In this document: piece by piece, positions 49,933 through 59,646 of the stretch
Numbering within the stretch: the first letter of the stretch is position 1
How the letters are laid out: every line of letters starts with the position of its first letter
NCBI GenBank assembly: GCA_031216445.1
Contig: CM062219.1
Location: forward strand, 14,545,001-14,609,000
DNA: 64,000 nt
Reading direction: 5' to 3'
DNA from: Lateolabrax maculatus
Taxonomy: Eukaryota > Chordata > Actinopteri > Acropomatiformes > Lateolabracidae
The notes under the pieces: model-generated
Seen by the model: only the letters and a program-made list of their open reading frames with translations
Databases searched by the model: none
What the model was told of the DNA's origin: nothing
Translations under genes and position numbers: made by a program

Positions 49933-50243
49933 TCAGTCAGGACCACTATGACAAAAATACTTGATCTACGTGCAGTAGATATATTTGCAATTGTATGTAT
50001 TTGGTGGTATGCTCTGTTCTGGGACCTCCCTGCCCTTCCATGCGCACACATGGAAAGCCTAAGGCAGGGAGAGCAGCAGCAAGGACCCCAAAACGATCAT
50101 ACCAGGCAAAACATCCTGTAGGAGAAATTCTTGTTATAATGACGCGTTTTCCAATAAGGTTACATTTATCCACCACGATATTATACATTATAAGTTGTTG
50201 TGAAACTAAAGACAAGAAAACTCATAAGAGTTAAACCTGGTAA

Positions 50244-50268
50244 TTCAGACACACTTCTTGTGTCTGAA
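50244..50268. other. Perfect 10-bp inverted repeat
   Basis: TTCAGACACA and TGTGTCTGAA are separated by five bases. It lies in the 87-bp segment missing from unit A, and unit C has one mismatch. Function unknown. Confidence 0.5.
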
Positions 50269-50467
50269 TAACTAGTGCACAAGGAACACGATTGTTCTTA
50301 CACATGAGAAACAAAATCGCCAGATAGTGAAATATGTTAGGGAGTAGGTGCAGATGGTATACCTCACTTGTTTATACGGACAGGAGAGAGGGTATCGAGG
50401 TCAAAGGTCAAAACTGTATTTCTTAGGTGAGATCATGTGTGTCTTGATAGATTGTTAGAGTTATTGT

Positions 50468-51027
50468 TGTGATGGAAATCTTAGAGCTGGTTCACTCTAA
50501 CAAGAAGTTTCAGGAGACTGGGATGTCTTACACAGGAATATTTATTGAAGCTCGATCGAGGAGAAAAGGGAGACACCACGTGTGAATCACAGCGTACTGC
50601 TACCCAAATCTGAAGATGGTGTCCTGAAGCTCTGTATTTAACCCTCCCCAGAACTGATAAGTTCCGTTATATCCAAATAGGGTTATTCTTAACTCAGTCT
50701 GTCATGTGTGATGACTCTATTGGATATCAGATCCAAACAAGGAAAGAAGTCAACCATTGCTGTCCTAGCAACAGCATAGCCTCTCTACAGTATCTCTTAT
50801 CCAGCGTCAACAACCAGGCGCCAGCCTGTTGTGTCTAAACCCGAAAACAGAAGATATCTAGTGACCTTCGCCTACCAGATGCTAGAGCTAACTCGGCCTT
50901 GTCTGGCACACAGAATGAGACAGGCGAACAGAGAAAGACAGTTGACCTGTCCTGTGAAGCCCTATCTTAAGTTACCGTTAACCTACAAGAGGGAAGTTTA
51001 ACATACAAGAAGGAAAATTCCCTCATA
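50468..51027 (-). mobile_element. Solo LTR of a retroviral-type element (unit B)
   Basis: A 560-bp insertion flanked by a 5-bp direct repeat ATTGT (50,463-50,467 and 51,028-51,032). The corresponding site in unit A (ATTGT at 40,883-40,887) is empty. The ends are TGTGATGG and CCCTCATA, imperfect inverted repeats of the TGTGA...TCACA type. On the minus strand it has an AATAAA signal (CTTCAATAAATATTC) close to the 3' end, as an LTR should. No internal retroviral genes are present, as expected after LTR-LTR recombination. Family not assigned. Confidence 0.85.
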
Positions 51028-51740
51028 ATTGTTGTATGTGTGTTATTCTCAAAGTATAAGAACTGAGGAGAGGCTGCCTCTCTTCAGTCATATCTGTGGA
51101 ATGCTGATGATGGCTCTTGCTTGCAAGCAATAAGCTTCATGAAGAGCTGAATATCATGTCCAGGTATTTATTTGCCGACTCTCATCTGCACTAGACACGA
51201 GCAGAGACTTTAGTTTCCTCCACACCAGGGCAGGGAGAGCAGCAGCAGCAACCCCCGAAACCTCCCTGCCCTTCCAGGTGCCTACGTGGAAAGCTTAAGG
51301 TGGGGAGAGCACTCCTCCCCGCCCTCCAGGGAGAGCAGCAGCAGCGTCCTCCGAAATGATTGCACCCAACGAAACCTCCTTGATCTCCGTGAGAGGGTAC
51401 TTAAACCATTACTTCCCGGTTCAAACATTTTAATCACCTTTGTGATGCCTGATTTAACATTTATAGTATACACCGCACCGCTGCGGCTACTACGAGCTGC
51501 AGATCATATACGCATAGCGCTGCTTCGAGCACGCAGCCCGTCGGTCGTGTGAACGAGCCTGAGACCGAGCGGTGTGGAAGTGGTGCTAAAGAAAATGCTA
51601 GTGCGCATGCTCTATGGGCCCAACAGAGCGGGAAAATCCAAAATCCTCTTGAATACCCCAATGTTTGCTTTATGTGCCACTTCCATAAGAATTAACATGA
51701 GCTCCAACACTGTATGTAGTTCTCTTTATACTTCCACGGG

Positions 51741-52200
51741 CAAACTCCAGGTCTGAAAAGTGAAGCCATGGTGGAAGTGCCTTGAACCTGCACTCCCAAC
51801 TGTGACCACCAGGGGGCGACTCCACTGGCTGCAAAGACAAGATTGTATTGAGTTGGATGAGAAAATGACTTCTCACCTGATTTATTTCCCCAGTAAAGAT
51901 TTTTTCGATTGAGTTAATGGTCTCAATCGCCAGTCCTGAGTCCTCTTAAGTACAGCAGGGTATTCATTTGAAATTATGGTCATATTTAGATGAAAATAAA
52001 CGATGGGCAGCGCATGCCATGGGGCGGGGCTACCATGTGACCGACAAGTAGTTACCACTGATCAGGATAGAGGCAGCTGCCCTCTTATCAGACTAACATC
52101 ACTTCCGTTCCCAAAACCAAGATGTCGACAGCCAAATCGCCTAACTTCCAGCTTCAAAACGGCCGTTCACAAGCCAATGGGTGACGTTGCAGAGGCTACT
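51741..52200 (+). repeat. Dispersed teleost repeat carrying a CTCF-like motif (unit B)
   Basis: Same element as at 41,886 with a few substitutions (for example AGATGTCGACAGCC instead of AGATGGCGACGGCC). Followed by a TTTA tail. Confidence 0.75.
51806..51820 (+). promoter_or_regulatory. CTCF-like motif, unit B
   Basis: CCACCAGGGGGCGAC, unchanged from unit A. Confidence 0.45.
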
Positions 52201-52390
52201 GCCAAATTTTATTTATTTATTTATTTATCCTTCTTCTTCTTCCTCCTTTATTAAATACAGCCTATAGCCGTTTTCACATATGAAGTCCAGACTGTGTGCA
52301 GAGTTGAGGGGAGGAGTGCGGGAGGCAGGACGTGATACGAAACGTCACTGGGGTTGTAATTCAGTGTTTTTAGATTTCACCAGAAATAAA

Positions 52391-53288
52391 ACCTTTATTT
52401 TACAGGAAGTCCTCTCTCCTGTTAGCAGTTTGCAGCGGAGCATCAAAACTATGCAACTTTTAGCTGCTGTGTTTATCAGTGCGGCCGCATTTCTAAACCA
52501 CAGCAGCTGTGATGAGAGCAGCTGACTGCTGGAGGTCAACACGCCCACTCCTGTGAATTGTCGTACAGTTACCTGCTGCATTCACACATGGTTCACTCGG
52601 ACTGTACTCGGGAGCTGGCCGGTTAAAGTCCGCTTCGACTGATGTGGACATTTGCGTTCACGCATAGACCGATACCGATAAATGTCCGGATAATTTCAGG
52701 GCAGCAGTGCCTGTGTGAGAGGGTATTATGGCCGAGGCCCTGCGGCTGAGCAGGATAAACAGTTCGGCGGCGGCCGGAAAAACCGAGTTGCTGAGGCTGC
52801 GGAGCCGGCTGCTGGTGGTGGGACTCGTGCTCCTTGAACGACAGCGGAGGTTCAGCGTTACCTTCAGAAAGCGGAGGTGCGTGAGCAGCGTTACCTTCCA
52901 CCAGCCAGGATAGGCAGACTAAAGCTAAATTTCTGAGGTAGACATGAATGTATAAAATCCTCATAATTTTGTGTTAAAGCCTCAAATGCATTAGCTCTTC
53001 TCATATTTTAGCAGCCTTTCACTCACAGAAAAGACAAACTCTTGTTGTCTTTAATTGATACAGGAAATGTTATTGTCTATGACAACCACGACCAGCTGGG
53101 GCAGCTGAAAGATGCTCTGGGCAGTTTACTCACTCGGTTAGATATACAAATATAACCTTTCATTTTGCCAGCTCAGAGAAGAGCTTGTGATTGGTGGGGC
53201 AGAGGGATGGGAGAATCATGAATGTCAGCAAACTGGAAAAGTATTATTTTAAAATAGACCTCATTATGACAAATGTTAATTATGGTAT
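52391..53288 (+). other. Unit B/C-specific block with exon-like pieces
   Basis: This part is absent from unit A. It starts with an acceptor-like TTTATTTTACAG (52,393-52,404) and a short frame opening MQLLAAVFISAAAFL. A GC-rich piece with MAEALRLSRIN and LLVVGLVLLERQRR follows at 52,728-52,913, and an exon-like segment at 53,064-53,155. The GC-rich piece has the texture of a transposase-associated 5' exon. No full gene is seen and I cannot name a source. Confidence 0.4.
53064..53155 (+). pseudogene. Exon-like fragment (VIVYDNHDQLGQL)
   Basis: After TTTAATTGATACAG (a believable acceptor) the frame reads NVIVYDNHDQLGQL, then KDALGSLLTRLDIQI and a TAA stop. The composition is protein-like and unlike its AT-rich surroundings. 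It is repeated in unit C (63,612-63,703) with the coding part unchanged by eye. It may be a terminal exon or exon fragment captured with a transposon. The source gene is not recognised. Confidence 0.35.
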
Positions 53289-53919
53289 TTTAACACTAGA
53301 ACCGCCAAGGGGTCATTTATACCCCCTCACCTTTTCTAATGCATGTAACTCTGTTAAAATAAAAGCCCTACATTTCTCCATTCCTGACTTTTCCTAAAAT
53401 TGTGTTATTAATCATTTACTGAATTATGGGGCTTGTGGGATAAACAGAAAAAAAATATATTAGCACCTTTACCTCCAGGAAAAGCTGCGGCCAGCTGCTG
53501 TCCGCGCACCGCCGGTCTGTTTGCGTAGCATTGGCCATTGTTTACTATTTTGATAAGCAGACTGTCATATCACCAGCTAGCTATGCCTACGAGATGTGGA
53601 TGTGGAAACATGAACCGGAGCAGAAGAAGGAGGATGAATGCCGAAGAAGTTCTGGCAATGCTCCAGGACGTGACCGAGGCAGAATTTCATTTTCAACTAA
53701 CAAGGAATGCTCATCTGAGGAAGGTCCCGAAAAATGCCCCGGGTTCATGTGACAGGTAGCAAGGCCCCCACCTCAACTTTAGATATCTACGTCTCAAACT
53801 CAAATAGACAATCTACGATTCATATTCACAAGTTGGAACGTAACATGTGCTAATGCAGCCTATAACTACCTGCTCTTATAGGGACCACAGACCTTGCCCT
53901 TATCATGATGTTACTTTGA

Positions 53920-53952
<33 letters not shown>

Positions 53953-54243
53953 TGTGTGTGCGTTTGAATGTGTGTGAGTGTGTGTGCGTGTGTGAGGGAG
54001 AAAGCGCTCCGGTCCTTTTTTCACAGTAGCATAATTGTGAACTTAATAAAACCACATAAACTGAATTTCTAAATAGTTATTTTGTCAAGTCTTACTTATT
54101 ATTTAAAAAATAGATGAAAATGAACAACTTAACTGTCTAAAGAAATGACATCTTTGCGATTGCTGATGCTATTGTGGCAGGGGGTAAACATGACCCCCCC
54201 GGCAGTATTAGTGGTATTAGATTGTTGCCAGTTCTAGTGTTAA
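53289..54243 (+). mobile_element. Non-autonomous piggyBac-like element, complete (unit B)
   Basis: The ends are TTAACACTAGAAC (53,289) and GTTCTAGTGTTAA (to 54,243): exact 13-bp inverted repeats including TTAA, the target of piggyBac transposons. Subterminal GGGGTCATTTATACCCC and GGGGTAAACATGACCCC are further inverted pieces. Inside, 53,584-53,759 keeps a short frame with RRRRMNAEEVLAML, typical of the N-terminal part of piggyBac-type transposases. The catalytic core is absent, and a GT microsatellite lies at 53,919. The element is about 955 bp, far shorter than an autonomous one. Confidence 0.85.
53919..53942 (+). repeat. (GT)n microsatellite inside the piggyBac-like element
   Basis: GT run followed by interrupted GT-rich sequence. 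The matching run in unit A lies at 42,899-42,921. Confidence 0.9.
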
Positions 54244-54301
54244 ATCAGCGTCGACTCACAATAACCAACACCTTTGCCCTGCTTGGTCACAACACAACCA
54301 C

Positions 54302-54338
54302 TCACACACACGTACACACACACACACACACACACACA
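54302..54338 (+). repeat. CA-rich microsatellite, unit B
   Basis: Interrupted CA repeat just right of the piggyBac-like element. Unit A has a shorter version at 43,281-43,310. Confidence 0.9.
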
Positions 54339-55162
54339 ATAACTGTAACAATCAACAGAATTCAGATGATCTCACCCAAGAAGTTCATTCTTACCATGTT
54401 TTTATTTAGTATTTCTCTTATCACTCATCAAAAAAGTCAGACATCTGTTATACAAGTTATATTTAAGGTTTACATATATGAATTTGTGTACACCAGTTGT
54501 AAAGCTGATTATATGACATTAATGAATTTGCCTCTAAGGGTTAACTGATAAAATCATTTACATTTTTAAATGATGTTATCCTATCCCTAACAGCTGTGAT
54601 ATTACACTTGTTTTTTTACCTTACACATCATAATTCAATTTGAAATACTCAAACCATTTATTTTCTAAAAAGTAGCTAAATAACCATTTAAAATCTCAAA
54701 GTGAACTGATTATTTATAAAAACTAAGGGAGCAGTGTGTGTACTGTCTTAGAATAGCAATGCCAGTTAAATGTAGAATATGTAAAATGCCTAAATTTTAA
54801 CAAATATAGTAAAGTATAAAGTGCTTATTTTCGTTGCGTCTTCTATCAGAATTCATGTAAATATTACGACACATGAAATAATAACATGATCACTAAAGGG
54901 GCATGGAGTGCTTAAACTTCTTATAATAAGTGTATATTTTTTTGTATTGTTAGTCCTTCACACTTTAAAATGTCTAAATTAAAAACAAATGAAATGAAAT
55001 ATACATTGTTATATGTATTTATTTTATATGTTTGTTTTTAGTGTCATAACTAAAACAGCAAAACGTGTTAAAAACTTGACACATTGAAAAAACATGAAGA
55101 AAAGGTCTTGAAATTGAAATAAAAACAAATTTGAAAAATAACAAAAGTCATTCTGAAGGGCT

Positions 55163-55257
55163 TGACTCATTCTGGAATGCAAATCATGCCTCTGATGCCT
55201 TTGATACCTTTGATCCTCAGGCAATATTCTAAAACCACATTGCTACTACATATAAAG
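55163..55257 (+). promoter_or_regulatory. Promoter of the unit-B gene: AP-1-like site, octamer, TATA box
   Basis: TGACTCA (55,163-55,169), ATGCAAAT (55,177-55,184) and TATAAAG (55,251-55,257), with spacing identical to unit A. Between here and the start codon only two bases differ from unit A (in the 5' UTR just before the ATG), so both copies are expected to be controlled alike. Confidence 0.65.
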
Positions 55258-55340
55258 CTGGTAACCTCCAAGCTCCCAACAGTCAGACAAAAGCAGTCAC
55301 GAGACACAAACACACCAGAGCATCAACAAACGTTTTTAAG

Positions 55341-58300
55341 ATGGAGACAAGTGCAAGAACAATGAAGAAAGGCAAGAACAAGCATATAGTCAACCTGCCC
55401 CAGAGAGGCAGTCTCTACAATAAAACAGTTGCTTCCCTCTATCGACAGACTCCCGAACAACCACAGGGAGCTGTCCCCAGAGAGCCAGGAGTAGCTGTGG
55501 ATCCAAAAAAGCCACGGGCCACCGTGGCCCATAAACAACGGCAGGGAGCTGTGGCACCGAAACAACGACAGGGAGCTGTGGCCTCAAAACAACGACAGGG
55601 AGCTGTGGCACCGAAACAACGACAGAGAGCTGTGGTCCCCAAACAGCGACGGATCGCTGTGGGCCCAGAAGAACCACAGGGAGCTGTACAGAAGGAGAAA
55701 CAGCCAATTATCCATTACAAGAAACTAGACTACGATGAGTCCGACGATTTTCCGGAGCTCGAGACTGTGAGAGGACCAAACGGAACCCTGTGGTTTTTCG
55801 ATGTGACCCCTAAACGGCCACAGCTTCCCGCGGCCCCTGAACAACAACAGGTAGCTGTGACCCCAGAAAAGACACCGGTAGCTGCGGCCCCTGAACAACC
55901 ACAGGTGGTTGTGACTCCAAAACTACAGGTAGCTGTGGCCTCTAAACAACAAGTAGATGTGGCCCCTAAACAAAGACCAGTAGCTGTGGACCCTAAAAAA
56001 CAACAACAACAACAACAGGTAGCTGTGGCCCCGAAACGACAGGTAGCTGTGGTCCCCAAACAGCGACGGATTGCTGTGGGCCCAGAAGAACCACAGGGAG
56101 CTGTACAGAAGGAGAAACAGCCAATTATCCATTACAAGAAACTAGACTACGATGAGTCCGACGATTTTCCGGAGCTCGAGACTGTGAGGGGACCAAACGG
56201 AACCCTGTGGTTCTTCCCTGCGACCCCTAAACAACCACAGCTTCCAGTGGCCCCTGAACAACGACAGGTAGCTGTGGACCAAGAACAACGACAGGTACCT
56301 GTGGACCCAGAAGAGACACGGGTAGCTGTGGCCCCTGAAAAACAACAGGTGGTTATGACTCCAAAACAAAGACCGGTAGTTGTGGCCCCGAAACGACAGG
56401 TAGCTGTGGTCCCCAAAGAGCAACGGATCGCTGTGGGCCCAGAAAACCCACAGGGAGCTGTACAGGAGGGGAAACAGCCAATTATCCATTACAAGAAACT
56501 AGACTACGATGAGTCCGACGATTTTCCGGAGCTCGAGACTGTGAGGGGACCAAACGGAACCCTGTGGTTCTTCCCTGTGACTCCTAAAAAACCACAGCTT
56601 CCTGTGGCCCCTGAACAACAACAGGTACCTGTGGCCCCAGAAGAGATACGGGTAGCTGCGGCCCCTGAACAACAACAGGTGGTTGTGACTCCAAAACAAA
56701 GACAGGTAGTTGCGACTCCAAAACAACGACAGGTGGTTGCGACTCCAAAACAACGACCGGTGGTAGCGACTCCAAAACAACGACAGGTGGCTGCGACTCC
56801 AAAACAACGACCGGTGGTAGCGACTCCAAAACAAAGACAGGTAGTTGCGACTCCAAAACAACGACAGGTGGTTGCGACTCCAAAACAACGACCGGTGGTA
56901 GCGACTCCAAAACAACGACAGGTGGCTGCGACTCCAAAACAACGACCGGTGGTAGCGACTCCAAAACAACGACAGGTGGCTGTGGTCCGTAAACAACAAC
57001 AGGTAGCTGTGGCACCGAAACAACGACAGCAAGCTGTGGTCCCCAAACAGCGACGGATCGCTGTGGGGCCAGAAGAACCACAGGGAGCTGTACAGAAAAG
57101 GAAACAGCATATAAACCCATGGAAGAAACTAGACTCAAACCTCCAAATGGCCTACGATTCCGACGATTTTCCGGAGCTCAAAACTGTGAGGGAACCAAAC
57201 AGATCCCTGTGGTTCTCCCCTGTGACCCCTAAACGAGCACAGCTTCCTGTGGCCCCGGAACAACCAGAGGTGGTTGTGACTCTTAAACAACGACAGGTAG
57301 CTTTTGCCCCCAAAGAGCCACGGAGAGCTGTGGCCGCAGAAAAACCACAGGGACCAGTACTGAAAAGGAAACAGCCAGGAAACCCTTGGCTGAAAATAGA
57401 TTCTATCCTCCAGATGGCCAAAGAGTCCGTCGATTTTCCGGAGCTCGAGATTGTGAGGGGACCAAACAGAACCCTGTGGTTCCACCCTGTGGCCCCTAAA
57501 CAACAACAGCTTCCTGTGGCCCCTGAAGAGACACGGGTAGCTGTGGCCCCTGAACAACCACAGGTGGTTGTGACTCCAAAACAACGACAGGTGGTTGCGA
57601 CTCCAAAACAACGACAGGTGGTTGCGACTCCAAAACAACGACAGGTGGCTGTGTCCCCGAAACAACAACAAGTACCTGTGGCGCCTAAACAACGACCGGT
57701 AGCTGGGGTCTCCAAAGAGCGACGGGTCGCTGTAGGCCCAGAAAACCCACAGGGAGCTGTACAGAAGGGGAAACAGCCAATTATCCATTGCAAGAAACTA
57801 GACTACGATGAGTCCGACGATTTTCCGGAGCTCGAGACTGTGAGGGGACCAAACGGAACCCTGTGGTTCTTCCCTGCGACCCCTAAAAAACCACAGCTTC
57901 CAGTGGCCACTGAACAACCAGAGGTAGTTGTGACTCCTGAACAACCACAGATTCCAGTGGCCCTGGAACAACCACAGGAAGTTGTGGCTCCTGAACAACC
58001 ACAGCTTCCTGTGGTCCCCAAAGAGCCACAGGCAGCTGTGGCCCCCGAGGAACCACAGCCTAGTTCAGCCATGTCTACCTCCAACATCCAAGGACGGCCT
58101 GACGCAAAACCACCACGGGCCCCAAAGAAAAAGTCCAGAGGTCCAGCTGAGCCCCTCTCTCTGCAGAGGGGGGTGAAGAAAGAAGTCGCTGCACTGGACT
58201 TGATGGCAGATCAGCGGATCACCAAATTGCAAAGTGAGCAAGTGGCACTGCTCACTGAGGTGAAGCATCTGAAACAGATGCTTCAAGCTGCCTCAGCTCT

Positions 58301-58727
58301 GAATGCTGAGGCAGCTTTGAAAGATGAGACCAGCATGAAGATCCTCCAGCTGGAAAAACTTGAGACGGAGAGCAATAAAGAAGAGGCTCTCCACAAAGTT
58401 ACAAAGCTGGAGGCAATGCTTGAAAAAGTGAGGGCCAACCAGACAGAAGTGGAGACTTCCCTGGCCCATCAGAGAGAGGAAAACTCCAGACTGGTGGCTG
58501 CCCTGGTCCAGGCAGAGGAGAGCCTTAAGAAAGAGACTCTCCTGTGGGACGAGGAAAAGTCCAGTCTAATGGAGAGCCTACGGGAAGCAGAACAGGCCCT
58601 CCAGGAGGAATCCTCCGCAGAGGACTTGAGTGACAGAATTGTCGATCTCGAGCAGCAGATGGCCGAGATCGTCAATAAACCCAAAAAACGTTCTCTGCGG
58701 AAAAGATTCCTCCACCTCTTTAGATGA
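55341..58727 (+). CDS. Tandem-array gene copy 2: module-repeat and coiled-coil protein, 1128 aa
   Basis: Same architecture as copy 1: basic N-terminus, P/Q/V/K linkers, six DFPEL modules, coiled coil (about residues 950-1110) and KKRSLRKRFLHLFR tail. It is 54 residues longer. Five extra 27-bp units lie in the array at 56,688 (+45 residues), one extra nine-residue linker unit (VAVAPKQRQ) follows the array, one residue is gained in the later TPKQRQ run, and one Gln is lost from the polyQ run at 56,001-56,018. All length changes are multiples of three. A few substitutions distinguish the copies, for example QKGK to QEGK before module 3, IHYKK to IHCKK in module 6, and EPSAED to ESSAED near the end. 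No stops or frameshifts are seen, so both copies look functional. Function is unknown. Confidence 0.82.
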   Translation: METSARTMKKGKNKHIVNLPQRGSLYNKTVASLYRQTPEQPQGAVPREPGVAVDPKKPRATVAHKQRQGAVAPKQRQGAVASKQRQGAVAPKQRQRAVVPKQRRIAVGPEEPQGAVQKEKQPIIHYKKLDYDESDDFPELETVRGPNGTLWFFDVTPKRPQLPAAPEQQQVAVTPEKTPVAAAPEQPQVVVTPKLQVAVASKQQVDVAPKQRPVAVDPKKQQQQQQVAVAPKRQVAVVPKQRRIAVGPEEPQGAVQKEKQPIIHYKKLDYDESDDFPELETVRGPNGTLWFFPATPKQPQLPVAPEQRQVAVDQEQRQVPVDPEETRVAVAPEKQQVVMTPKQRPVVVAPKRQVAVVPKEQRIAVGPENPQGAVQEGKQPIIHYKKLDYDESDDFPELETVRGPNGTLWFFPVTPKKPQLPVAPEQQQVPVAPEEIRVAAAPEQQQVVVTPKQRQVVATPKQRQVVATPKQRPVVATPKQRQVAATPKQRPVVATPKQRQVVATPKQRQVVATPKQRPVVATPKQRQVAATPKQRPVVATPKQRQVAVVRKQQQVAVAPKQRQQAVVPKQRRIAVGPEEPQGAVQKRKQHINPWKKLDSNLQMAYDSDDFPELKTVREPNRSLWFSPVTPKRAQLPVAPEQPEVVVTLKQRQVAFAPKEPRRAVAAEKPQGPVLKRKQPGNPWLKIDSILQMAKESVDFPELEIVRGPNRTLWFHPVAPKQQQLPVAPEETRVAVAPEQPQVVVTPKQRQVVATPKQRQVVATPKQRQVAVSPKQQQVPVAPKQRPVAGVSKERRVAVGPENPQGAVQKGKQPIIHCKKLDYDESDDFPELETVRGPNGTLWFFPATPKKPQLPVATEQPEVVVTPEQPQIPVALEQPQEVVAPEQPQLPVVPKEPQAAVAPEEPQPSSAMSTSNIQGRPDAKPPRAPKKKSRGPAEPLSLQRGVKKEVAALDLMADQRITKLQSEQVALLTEVKHLKQMLQAASALNAEAALKDETSMKILQLEKLETESNKEEALHKVTKLEAMLEKVRANQTEVETSLAHQREENSRLVAALVQAEESLKKETLLWDEEKSSLMESLREAEQALQEESSAEDLSDRIVDLEQQMAEIVNKPKKRSLRKRFLHLFR
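56688..56984 (+). repeat. 27-bp coding minisatellite, eleven units (copy 2)
   Basis: Eleven units of 27 bp beginning ACTCCAAAACAA. Units 1-5 recur in the same order of variants (Q, Q, P, Q, P at the fifth-repeat position) as units 6-10, indicating a block duplication of 135 bp. Confidence 0.95.
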
Positions 58728-58834
58728 ACTGGAGGGACCTCACCAACCTGCTCAGACCTCCTCTGCCAAACTACTCATCCTTCACCTCAACTTAACTCCC
58801 AACCCATCCTACACCCCCAACCACCATTAATCCC

Positions 58835-58848
58835 ATTAAATTATTAAA
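58835..58848 (+). terminator. Polyadenylation signals of copy 2
   Basis: Two ATTAAA hexamers at the same distance from the stop codon as in copy 1. Confidence 0.55.
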
Positions 58849-58886
58849 TATTTCCAGTGACACTCCCAAACGTCACTTGGAAAAAG

Positions 58887-59034
58887 GCAGCCCGGTGGGA
58901 CAGTACACTGTAACTGTGTGCACGTTCCCCCGAGCCTGCGTGGGTTTACTCCGGGGTTCTCCGGTTTCTTCCCACATTCCTAAAACCTTTAGTTTAGGTA
59001 AATTGGCCACTCTAAACTCCCCCCTGTGTTTTAC
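58887..59034 (+). repeat. Teleost interspersed repeat downstream of copy 2
   Basis: Same element as at 48,335, with one visible substitution (GCCCGGTGGG for GCCTGGTGGG). Confidence 0.7.
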
Positions 59035-59646
59035 TCATTATCTGCATAGATAAGAGATACATCCCCTCAAAAAAAAAAATCAAAACAAATCAATTACAAT
59101 TAAAAAAAACAAAACAAAAAAAAAACATTTTTTAATGGTCTTTTTAATTTTTCCCATAAGAGTTTTAAGCGTCACGACACTGTTAATCTTTTTCATTATG
59201 TTAAGAATGTAAGTTTAACATCTTTTTGTTCATATTTTCTTCAGGACATTTTAGCCAACAGTTTTTAAATTGTCACACCAACCAAAAACCTGAACCATAG
59301 AGAGTAATTCAACCCTGGTAGAAGCACACACTACTGCTCTCACTAAGAGCCAACTTGCATGGGGTACTCAGAGGACATTAACTAATGTTGAGCACACAGT
59401 GTTTTTGCTTTGCTTTTGCATGTTGTGTTTTTGGTTAAAAAGGCTTCTAATAGTTTGAGAAGTTTGACTGTTTGCTCATCATGGAACCAAACACTTAAAC
59501 TGGATATCTGACCAATGAGTCTTATAGTGCAGCATCCTACATTACTAGTGCACACTTAGCAATGATACAGAATAGATCCCTGACACTGTCTTATATTCTG
59601 GATCAACTGTTTCAAAACATATGCATAACCCTGACTGGCACAATTT

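Noticed and set aside
49946..50215. Minus-strand frame of 89 codons repeated at 60,494-60,763
   Set aside because: Conserved only because the units are recent copies; the unit A version is broken by a deletion.
52623..52964. Minus-strand frame of 113 codons, repeated in unit C
   Set aside because: Antisense to a GC-rich piece; differences between units show no protein-like pattern and the start lies in AT-rich flank.
44933..58087. Many minus-strand open frames of 60-217 codons across both tandem genes
   Set aside because: They mirror the 27-bp and module repeats of the sense frame (repeating FWSR, GATATC-like strings), have no own promoter or start context, and are explained by the biased sense codons.
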